DNA from: Pegoplata infirma
Taxonomy: Eukaryota > Arthropoda > Insecta > Diptera > Anthomyiidae
DNA length: 64,000 bases
Direction: 5' to 3'
Assembly: GCA_963921195.1 (NCBI GenBank)
Contig: OY992539.1
Coordinates: forward strand, 42,886,657 to 42,950,656
The notes below the pieces were generated by a model, which worked only from the letters and a program-made list of their open reading frames with translations, was not told where the DNA came from and searched no databases. The translations under genes were made by a program, and so were the position numbers. Shown here in pieces: positions 55,371 to 64,000 of the stretch. The stretch's first letter is position 1. The number at the start of each line of letters is the position of its first letter.

Positions 55371-56589
55371 ACTCACTATTCGCGTGCAAGAAAGTACAAA
55401 AAAATTGTCTACCCGTATGCAATAAACTCACGCCGGATTCAATCACGCTTACGCGTGCGTCACGCAAATTCTACTCACGCTTTACATTTTTTAATTACAA
55501 AAATCAAAAAATGTAAATTTTTTTTTCGGAATTTTTAAATTTTTACTACAAAACGCAAAAAATTGCTAAACAAAATTGTGGTGCCGGGACATAAAAAATT
55601 TTTTAAATATTTTTTTTCGTAATAGACTTTAAAATAAATTTTTACTTTCCGGGAAAATTTGATTTTTTTAATTTCTTTGGAAAATTAGAAGTCATATTAA
55701 ATAAAAAATTAATAATTTAAATTGTCCATAACCGCATAATACTGTGCGGCATATTTATTTAAAAAAGAAATATTTATTTAAAATATTTTTAAATAAACGC
55801 AAATAAATATTTAGATAGACATATATTTGCAATCTACTTTAATACGTTTAATAAATATTTAGATAATTTTTTCAAAGCGAAAAGCAAAAAAAAAGTGAAA
55901 ATGGTTTGTTTCAAAATTCATAAACTAAAATATAAACAAAAATAAATGTTTGACTACGAATGGCTTTAAATTGGTTTTGTGTGAAAATTCTAGTTTTCAT
56001 ATTTTTGATCATACATAGATTAAAACCCACAAAACAGGACCACCATATACAAAAGAACAAACAAAAAAAAAAAATGAATTTGCATTTCAGCATGAAAAAA
56101 AAAAAATCTACAAAACAAACTTACCAATATGATAATTCCGTAAACAAAATCTAAAACAGAACAAGGCCAAAAATATGCAACAAAAAATTGAAAATAAAAA
56201 AAAAACAGCCACAAACTAAACTAACGGTTTATAAGGATTTCAAGGAAACATTTTGTGATTACGAAAATATATGAAAAAAAAAAATATAACACACACACAC
56301 TAAATAGAAAAACTCGCTTAAAAAGGACACTAATAGGACTTTAGGGAACATAAAACGAAATGGCAAATAAATACAAAAACTAAACTCTACAACATACACA
56401 AAAAACACAGAAACAAACAAAACTAATCTTTTTGTTAAAATTAAAGATAGAAATACAGAAATAAATATATTGTAGGAACAAAAAAACAAAAAATGCAAAA
56501 AAAAATATATACAACAATTTTAACAAGAGAATTTATAACTTTTAACCCTCAAAAATTTCCAGATTTTGAAAAAAATATTTCAAATTTGT
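55371..56589. other. AT-rich stretch, nothing supported
   Basis: The first 120 bp still show CACGCTTACGCGTGCGTCAC of a degraded TCACTCACG MITE. About 55520-55640 recalls the ACTACAAAACGCAAAA repeat texture of 22.6-23.3 kb. Openings at 55911-56498 are poly-Phe/Lys frames in A/T-rich sequence. Confidence 0.4.
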
Positions 56590-58378
56590 TTAGATTTGAA
56601 TAATTATTAGATTCTGAGTCAATCTTCCTTATATTCCCAGATTCTGAGACATTTTTCCTTATAAAAAAAATGTCTCAGATTCTGAGACATTTTTCCTTAT
56701 AAAAAAAATGTCTCAGATTCTGAGACATTTTTCCTTATAAAAAAAATGTCTCAGATTCTGAGACATTTTTCCTTATAAAAAAAATGTCTCAGATTCTGAG
56801 ACATTTTTCCTTATAAAAAAAATGTCTCAGATTCTGAGACATTTTTCCTTATAAAAAAAATGTCTCAGATTCTGAGACATTTTTCCTTATAAAAAAAATG
56901 TCTCAGATTCTGAGACATTTTTCCTTATAAAAAAAATGTCTCAGATTCTGAGACATTTTTCCTTATAAAAAAAATGTCTCAGATTCTGAGACATTTTTCC
57001 TTATAAAAAAAATGTCTCAGATTCTGAGACATTTTTCCTTATAAAAAAAATGTCTCAGATTCTGAGACATTTTTCCTTATAAAAAAAATGTCTCAGATTC
57101 TGAGACATTTTTCCTTATAAAAAAAATGTCTCAGATTCTGAGACATTTTTCCTTATAAAAAAAATGTCTCAGATTCTGAGACATTTTTCCTTATAAAAAA
57201 AATGTCTCAGATTCTGAGACATTTTTCCTTATAAAAAAAATGTCTCAGATTCTGAGACATTTTTCCTTATAAAAAAAATGTCTCAGATTCTGAGACATTT
57301 TTCCTTATAAAAAAATGTCTCAGATTCTGAGACATTTTTCCTTATAAAAAAATGTCTCAGATTCTGAGACATTTTTCCTTATAAAAAAATGTCTCAGATT
57401 CTGAGACATTTTTCCTTATAAAAAAATGTCTCAGATTCTGAGACATTTTTCCTTATAAAAAAATGTCTCAGATTCTGAGACATTTTTCCTTATAAAAAAA
57501 TGTCTCAGATTCTGAGACATTTTTCCTTATAAAAAAATGTCTCAGATTCTGAGACATTTTTCCTTATAAAAAAATGTCTCAGATTCTGAGACATTTTTCC
57601 TTATAAAAAAATGTCTCAGATTCTGAGACATTTTTCCTTATAAAAAAATGTCTCAGATTCTGAGACATTTTTCCTTATAAAAAAATGTCTCAGATTCTGA
57701 GACATTTTTCCTTATAAAAAAATGTCTCAGATTCTGAGACATTTTTCCTTATAAAAAAATGTCTCAGATTCTGAGACATTTTTCCTTATAAAAAAATGTC
57801 TCAGATTCTGAGACATTTTTCCTTATAAAAAATGTCTCAGATTCTGAGACATTTTTCCTTATAAAAAAATGTCTCAGATTCTGAGACATTTTTCCTTATA
57901 AAAAAATGTCTCAGATTCTGAGACATTTTTCCTTATAAAAAAATGTCTCAGATTCTGAGACATTTTTCCTTATAAAAAAATGTCTCAGATTCTGAGACAT
58001 TTTTCCTTATAAAAAAATGTCTCAGATTCTGAGACATTTTTCCTTATAAAAAAATGTCTCAGATTCTGAGACATTTTTCCTTATAAAAAAATGTCTCAGA
58101 TTCTGAGACATTTTTCCTTATAAAAAAATGTCTCAGATTCTGAGACATTTTTCCTTATAAAAAAATGTCTCAGATTCTGAGACATTTTTCCTTATAAAAA
58201 AATGTCTCAGATTCTGAGACATTTTTCCTTATAAAAAAATGTCTCAGATTCTGAGACATTTTTCCTTATAAAAAAATGTCTCAGATTCTGAGACATTTTT
58301 CCTTATAAAAAAATGTCTCAGATTCTGAGACATTTTTCCTTATAAAAAAATGTCTCAGATTCTGAGACATTCTTCCTT
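56590..58378. repeat. Satellite array, 38/37-bp double-palindrome units, highly homogeneous
   Basis: About 46 units of TGTCTCAGATTCTGAGACAT and TTTTCCTTATAAAAAA. From about 56640 to 57306 the A-run has 8 As (38-bp unit, about 17 copies); from 57306 to the end it has 7 (37-bp, about 29 copies), with one 6-A unit at 57825. Apart from A-run length the units are almost invariant. Edges (56590-56640, 58365-58378) are degenerate. Recent amplification from two founder units is likely. Confidence 0.95.
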
Positions 58379-59465
58379 TTCAACACATTGTCCGTTTATG
58401 GGTTAATTTATATCTCAAATCGAAAAAGTTGAAAACAAGGAATACAAAATATAACAGTATTTTCAGATACGGACAACAGAAAAAATATAAATACACAAGG
58501 GTGCAATGACTGCAAGGCAAGGTTAATAAGAATGACAACAGCAACAGAAAAGTAATACGACAAAGAAATCGTAATCTCGGGGAGGAGTGTTAAATATGAT
58601 TAAGATAAAAAAAAAGTTTTGAAATAAACAAAGGAAACACCTTATAGTATGTGCGCTGAAAAGCGAAAAAGTTACTTTTTTATATCACACGGATAAAAAG
58701 TGAAAAACAATCTAAGAAAAAGTTTTTATTTTCTTTAAAATGGGGGTTGGAAATTCTAATCAAAACAAAAACTACAAAAGAAAGAAACAACAAAATACAT
58801 GCAGAAAAGAAAGTTATAGACAGTCTAGACCAGCCATCATCATCATACAAACCAATGCAATGAAACGTTTATAGTGTGCCCTGTTTACTGTCACTCATTA
58901 ATAGAATCTTTAGCTGATACTGATAGTCATACTACTTAAAAGTACAGTGGGTCGTGCCGTGTTTTTTTTTTAATATTTGACTAACGTTATAGTTTCATGA
59001 AAATCCCATCAATATAATGAAGGTTACATTACTTCCTTTTAAATAATAAAAATATCTTAAATTTTTTGCTTTTTAGGGTTTTGTTAATCCTTATTTATTT
59101 TGCATAAAAAAACACACCTAATGTAATACGCAGAATATATAATTTTGTCATAGAAGTGGATGTGAAACAGTTACTTCTTATCTATTGAGAACAAATTTAA
59201 CATATCTACTTCTAATTAGTTATGTCTTCAAGAAGTTAGTAACCACAGGTAATAGACAATACTTTAGATAACTGAAACCGGTAGACACTACAAAATTATT
59301 AAAATTTTTGTCAGTTTCGCACTACCTTACTTAGTTTTTGAGAAAGATGAATTTAAGGGCCCATTAGGGTCTTGAGAATTTTAAAAACTCAATAACTTTA
59401 AAACTATCATTCGGAGAAATTTTGGTGTTTAATGCCTTTTTGTTGTGTCGGCAATATTTATATAT
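58379..59465. other. Mostly unassigned AT-rich sequence
   Basis: About 59290-59460 is paralogous to 17500-17705 (GGGTCTTGAGAATT, GTCGGCAATATTTA). The rest shows no terminal repeats or coding frames. Confidence 0.45.
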
Positions 59466-59474
59466 ATGGGGCAT

Positions 59475-60726
59475 TAGACTGGCATTTTTTTGTCATCTTT
59501 CGATTTTCGCAAGTGTACGGGCAAATTTTTATTGTCCTAGGTCTAAAACTTATGTGGTACAAATTTGAGGTCAAAGTATTGGATTTTTAAAAAATTTTAA
59601 AAATAAAATTAAAGAAAAAAATTATATTTCGCCACATTACTTATATTTGTAAATTTCGATGCGCTGAGCACGAATAACAAAATTAAAATCGCTCGATCGG
59701 TTTTCGAGATATCGCCATTTCAGATTTCTAAAAAATGACGGTTTTTTCCTACGTTTAAGAAATTTTTTAAAAAAAGTCTCAAAATTTCATTCCGCCGAAC
59801 CTTTTGTAGAGCTTTAGACAATCTTTCATTTAAAACTAATTTGAGCCAAATCCGATCAATTTAAGCCGTGGCGCCCATCGATCAAAGTTTTGGCTTTTTA
59901 GAAACTTTTTACCAAAAACCCTAAATTTTGATCGAAGGGTACCACGGGTTAAAATGATCGGATTTGGCTCCGATTAAGCTTAAATGAAAGATTGCACAAA
60001 GCTCTATAAAAGGGTTAAAATAAAGAAATTTTTAGAGTTTAAAAAAAAAATCTTAAACGTAGGAAAAAACCCCCCATTTTGCAATTTTTTGACAAATTTT
60101 AAGTGGCGATATCTCGAAAACCGTTCGACCGATTTTATAAATTTTTTGATATTCGTATTCAGCATGCTAAAATTAATAAAAATAATGTATCGCAAAATAT
60201 TTTATTTTTTATTTTTCTTTTTCAAAAATCCAAAATTTTGGTGGAAATTTTCCAAAAGCCCAAAACTTTAATCGCAAGGCGCCACGGGTAAAATGATCGA
60301 ATTTTGCTCAAATTTCTTTTAAATGAAAGACTGTCTCAAGCTCTACAAAAGGATCGGCGGAATGAAATTTTGAGACTTTTTTTTTAAAAATTTTTTGAGC
60401 GTAGGAAAAACCCGCAATTTTTTTGCAAATTTCAAATAGCTATATCTCGAAAACTGTTCGGTCAATGTTAAAATTTTTTTGATATTCGTGCTCAGCGCAT
60501 TAAAATTAACAAATGTGATGTGTCGAAAGATATATTTATTATTATTATTTTTTTTTAATTTCTCAAAAATCCAAAACTTTGACCGCCGGGCGCCACGGGT
60601 TAATTTAATCGGAATGGCCTCAAATTGGTACCACATAAGGTTTAGACCTAGTAGAACAAAAAAAAAGGCCCGAACTTTGAAAATCGAAGAAAAAAAAATG
60701 TTGCCATACAGAAAAATGCCAGTCTA
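59475..60726. mobile_element. Fold-back element with 9-bp duplication (Mutator-like?)
   Basis: Ends TAGACTGGCATTTTTT and AAAAATGCCAGTCTA are flanked by ATGGGGCAT at 59466-59474 and 60727-60735. Long inverted segments share AAATTTCATTCCGCCGA / TCGGCGGAATGAAATTTTGA, ATATCTCGAAAACTGTTCGG and GCGCCACGGGTTAA, repeated up to three times internally. A 9-bp duplication with long inverted repeats is typical of Mutator-like elements. No transposase frame. The target is the end of the next fold-back repeat. Confidence 0.75.
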
Positions 60727-60735
60727 ATGGGGCAT

Positions 60736-61440
60736 GTCCCGAAACAGAAAAACATGTGTCCTGTGAATTTCTGAATAGACTGTATAGTAGCCCTATGTGT
60801 AACTAAGAAAATTGCGTTTTTTGGTTTTTTAATTTTTCAAAAACTGATCTTAGGAGGCGTGGTCAAATATTGGAAAAATTGTCAAATTTGTGTCGAGTTA
60901 CCTTGTTTAAATATTTATTAAATTAAAACTGAATGCACCACAAACTCAAAAATTTACATTCCTGTGTAGTTTTGTATGGGCTATCAAATAATTTTTTTTG
61001 TAAAATTTTCAGAACCCGTTCTGAAATTTTCCATTTTTTTAAAAGTCAATTTATCAAAAATCCGGCCACTTTTGTTTTTTTTTTTAATTTTTTTTTAAGC
61101 TTAGATGTTTGTCTATCCACACAAAAAAATTCAGACATGTGTTTTTCGTTTTTTTCGAGAAAATCACATTTGAATTTCATAACAATTTAGTAATTTGCTT
61201 GTATTTTCTTGTTTCAACGAAGCGTATGAATAATATTTATGCAAATGTTTAATACTCATTCGCTACGTTGAAACAAAAAAATACAAGCAAATTACTAAAT
61301 ATTTATGAAATTTAATAATCAAATGCGATTTTCTCGAAAAAAAACGAAACACACATGTCTGAGTTTTTTGGTGTGGATAGACAAAAAAAAAATGACCGGA
61401 TTTTTGATAAATTCATAAAAAATGAAAAATTTCAGAACGG
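60736..61440. mobile_element. Fold-back repeat, inverted arms with inner hairpin
   Basis: GTCCCGAAACAGAAAAACAT to TTTGAATTTCATAACAA is the inverted relative of 961-1442. 61290-61440 repeats the inner part in reverse (ATGCGATTTTCTCGAAAA, CCGGATTTTTGATAAATT, TTTCAGAACGGGTT). The centre (61193-61290) is a hairpin around TTTGCTTGTATTTTCTTGTT / AAAAAATACAAGCAAATT. The second arm is cut where the satellite begins. No coding sequence. Confidence 0.7.
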
Positions 61441-63280
61441 GTTATGTACAGAAAAAGCCTCACATTCTGAGTCTCAGATTCTACGACATTTTTCCTGTAG
61501 GAAAAGTCTATGATTCTAAAACATTTTTAATAAAGAAACAAACTCAGATTCTAAGAATTTTTTGTACAGAAAAACTCTCAAATTCTGAGACAGATTCTCA
61601 TTTTCGGAGGCATATTTCCCATAAAAGAAGTCTTAGATTCTAAGACATTTTTCCCATGGAAATGGTCTCAGATTCTAAAACATTTTTCCTATAGAAAAAG
61701 TCTCAGATTCTGAGACATTTTTCCTTATAAAAAAAGTTTCAGATTCTAAAACATTTTTCCTTGTAAAAAATAGTCTCAGATTCAGAGACATTTTAGCTAC
61801 AGATAAATTCTCAGAATCTCAGACATTTTCCTTAAAGAAAAAGTATCACATTTCTAAAGGAAAAATGTCTCAGTATCTGAGACTTTTTCTATAGGAAAAA
61901 TGTCTCGGAATCTGAGACTTGTTTTATGGGAAAAATGTCTCAGAATCTGAAACTTTTTCTATAGAAAAATTGTCTCAGAATCTGAGACTTTTTCTATAGG
62001 AAAAATGTCTCAGAATCTGAAACTTTTTTTTAGGAAAAGTGTCTCAGAATCTGAAACTTTTTCTATAGGAAAAGTGTCTCAGAATCTAATACTTTTTATA
62101 TAAGAAAAATGTTTCAGAATCTAGGAGTTTTTCAATAGGAAAAATCTCAGATTCTGAGACATTTTTCCTATAGAAAAAATCTCAGATTCTAAGACTTTTT
62201 CTACAGAAAAATCTTAGATTCTGAGACACTTTTCAAATAGAAATAGTTTCAGACATTTTTGTTTTAAAAAAGTCTCAGATTTTAAGACATGTTTGTTATA
62301 GAAAAAGTAGCAGATTCTGAGACATTATTCCTATAGAAAATGTCTCAGATTCTGAGATATTTTTCCTATAGAAAACATTTCAGATTCTGAGGCATATTTC
62401 CTACAAAAAAAGTCTTAGATTCTAAGGCATTTTTCTTATAGAAAATGTATTAGATTCTGAAACAGTTTTTCTTTAGAAAAAGTGTCAGATTTAAAGCCTT
62501 TTTTTGTATAAAAAAAGGTTAAGCTTCTGAGACATTTTTCCATTAAAAAGTCTAAATTTGTGTCTTAGATTCTAAAATATTTTTCTATAGAAAAATCTCA
62601 GATTCTAAGACATTTCCCTATAGAAAGAGTTTAAGAATCTGAGACATTTTTCAATATAAAAAGTCTTAGATTATAAGAAAAATTTCTTAGATTTTAAAAC
62701 ATTGTTCGTACACTCAAAATAATTAATCTGTTATATACCCTGTAAAATGACTGTAATCTCAATTTGACAAATATTTTACAAAGTTTTCTGTCGAAATACA
62801 GATTTAAAAAAAAATTAATGTTTTTAAAGCAGAGAAGTTTTACTCATAAAATGGATTTAACTAAAACTTTGTAAATTTACAGAGTTTTTTTTTTGTAAAT
62901 TTTTTTTTTCGGTTTTATCAATATTTTACAGATAATTCTGTAAATTTACAGTTTTTTTTTTATCGAATTTTCTTCGTAAAATAACAAAAAATCTTGCTGG
63001 TTGGAAATCTATGGTATTTTCTGCTGGCTCAGCAGAGTATCTCTGTAATTTAACAGAGTGATTATTTTGAGTGTATAGATTCGCAGATACTGAAACATTT
63101 TTGTTATTGAAAAATCTTTGATTGTGTGATATTTTGTTAAAGAAAAAGTCTCAGATTCTAAATATTTTTTTCTATAGAAAAAGTCTAAATAAAGATCACA
63201 TTCTCATTTAGAATCTTAAGTTAAAAAGTTTAAAATTGTAAGAGAAACATTTTCAGAATTTGAGATATTTTGATTTAGGT
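61441..63280. repeat. Degenerate CAGATTCTGAG satellite with strand switches
   Basis: Roughly 35-40 decayed units such as GTCTCAGATTCTGAGACATT and TTTCCTATAGAAAAAG. Units between about 61855 and 62140 are in the opposite orientation (GGAAAAATGTCTCAGAATCT). Interrupted by MITEs at 62711-63073 and ended by the one at 63282. Decayed units continue weakly after 63752. Confidence 0.85.
62711..63073. mobile_element. CACTC-type MITE inserted in satellite, TA duplication
   Basis: Ends CACTCAAAATAATTAATCTG and GAGTGATTATTTTGAGTG are flanked by TA (62709-62710 and 63074-63075). Satellite units lie on both sides. The interior has TTTTACAGATAATTCTGTAA-type hairpins. 363 bp, no coding sequence. Confidence 0.8.
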
Positions 63281-63281
63281 A

Positions 63282-63749
63282 CACTCTAACAAACGCATGT
63301 AAACTTACTATTATAAATTTGGTAAATTTTTGTTGGATAGCACGCATTTTGTGTTAATATAAGCTCAAAATGCGTAAAATACTTTTAAACCAATTAAACA
63401 CAACAAATTATAAATATTATCCGTTAATGCAAATATTTTACACACAAATGTGTAAATAAAATTGTTGAACAACATACATACACATATGTTAAATAACTAA
63501 AACGCCAGATAAAAGTATAAGCTTCCATGGCGTAGTGGTTAAGAAGTGTACTTTCAAATCGGAAGGTGGCGAGTTTGATGCTGGATGGCGCCGTATGCTT
63601 TTTTTTGTTATTCACCTCTTTTTTATTTAAATTGAACACTAGTGGTCAATTTATTCAATTTACACATTCAGAGTAAAATTACCCAATTCATAGTAGGTGT
63701 CCAGTTTCCTACTATAAATTTGGTAAATTTCAACAAATTTTGATTAGTG
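63282..63749. mobile_element. CACTCT-ended MITE with tRNA-like module, TA duplication
   Basis: The left end CACTCTAACAAACGCATG and the right end AATTTTGATTAGTG lie between TA pairs (63280-63281 and 63750-63751). TATTATAAATTTGGTAAATT and CTATAAATTTGGTAAATTTC are inverted subterminal partners, as in the larger 5406-7954 relative (AAAGTGGGTAAATT). It contains a tRNA-like segment at 63521-63592. 468 bp. Confidence 0.78.
63521..63592 (+). other. tRNA-like module (A-box and B-box)
   Basis: TGGCGTAGTGGTTAAGAAG is a good A-box region, and GGTGGCGAGTTTGATGCTGG is a B-box-like stretch 40 bases later. The middle CTTTCAAATCGGAAG resembles an anticodon arm. The B-box deviates from GGTTCGANNCC, so it is probably a decayed pseudo-tRNA or SINE head. 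Confidence 0.55.
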
Positions 63750-63751
63750 TA

Positions 63752-64000
63752 GAAAAATTTTCAAATTTGAAACATTTTCTTCAGAAAAATTAAACATTTT
63801 TCGAGTTTTTTTTAACATTGTACTTGTTTTTTAATACCAAAGCCTAAAATTTGTGAAGATAATTAGCTGGGGAGGGGTGGCGTTCCACCGTCCCCCTCTA
63901 TTGCGCCACTGCTGTGGATGCCCGTTGAAATAACTGCACTCAAAAAAATACGTTAGTAGATTTACTAATTTTTTTTTGCTAATGCTAGTTAGCTAACTTT
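63752..64000. other. Mixed: satellite remnant, G-rich repeat end and start of a CACTC-type MITE
   Basis: 63752-63800 holds one or two decayed satellite units. 63865-63920 (GCTGGGGAGGGGTGGCG, CCGTCCCCCTCTATTGCGCC) is locally G+C-rich. CACTCAAAAAAATACG begins at 63937 and continues into ACTAATTTTTTTTTGCTAAT, like 47844-48074, but the window ends before its partner. Confidence 0.45.

Noticed and set aside
55911..56498. Several 60-80 codon openings rich in Phe, Lys and Cys
   Set aside because: They overlap on both strands in very A/T-rich sequence with A- and T-runs; no family recognised.
56590..58378. CRISPR-like or terminator-like array
   Set aside because: Spacers between the palindromes are themselves identical from unit to unit, so this is a tandem satellite with two palindromes per unit.
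60004..60727. Overlapping openings around 60.0-60.7 kb
   Set aside because: They occur in arms of a fold-back element, appear on both strands, and carry no known motif.

Overview
The window is AT-rich repeat-dominated DNA from an animal nuclear genome, most likely a higher fly (Brachycera, perhaps a calyptrate such as a blow fly or house-fly relative). The main clue is several families of mini-me-like retroposons, which carry the dipteran (GTCY)n tract next to the TATACCC-type end. The other clues are the many short inverted-repeat transposons, a 5'-truncated LINE and a Tc1-like relic. The species is inference. I see no intact host protein gene, rRNA, canonical tRNA or CRISPR. It reads as intergenic or long-intron sequence built by repeated nesting of mobile elements.

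Layout: 0-5 kb holds half of a palindromic minisatellite transposon, one arm of a fold-back repeat, and a giant-palindrome Tc1-like element inserted in a TTAA-flanked MITE. A hAT-type MITE with a perfect 8-bp target duplication follows. 5-16 kb holds a CACTC-type element with a satellite array inside, a 2.8-kb long-inverted-repeat element, another hAT-type MITE, a LINE 3' end, and a 1.9-kb element whose perfect 90-bp inverted repeats enclose a 37-bp satellite. 16-40 kb is a mosaic of mini-me-like copies, CACTC-type MITEs (TA or CA duplications), CCC-type MITEs and hAT-type MITEs, often three layers deep. 40-47 kb holds the most gene-like content: a 2.8-kb terminal-inverted-repeat element with a broken, rearranged gene of an uncharacterised PIN-like/Cys-rich family, plus a small acidic coding relic. 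47-56 kb repeats the mosaic and holds the complete palindromic minisatellite transposon. 56-64 kb holds a highly homogeneous 37/38-bp satellite, a fold-back element with a 9-bp duplication, a degenerate satellite, and CACTC-type elements, one with a tRNA-like module.

Two themes connect the window. First, one satellite motif, a CTCAGATTCTGAG-type palindrome alternating with a second A/T palindrome, recurs in at least seven places with different unit variants, so it has been seeded and amplified many times. Second, related copies in the same window supply empty sites, which let many insertions and their target duplications be read directly. Family assignments above superfamily level, ages and activity are inference from sequence inspection only.
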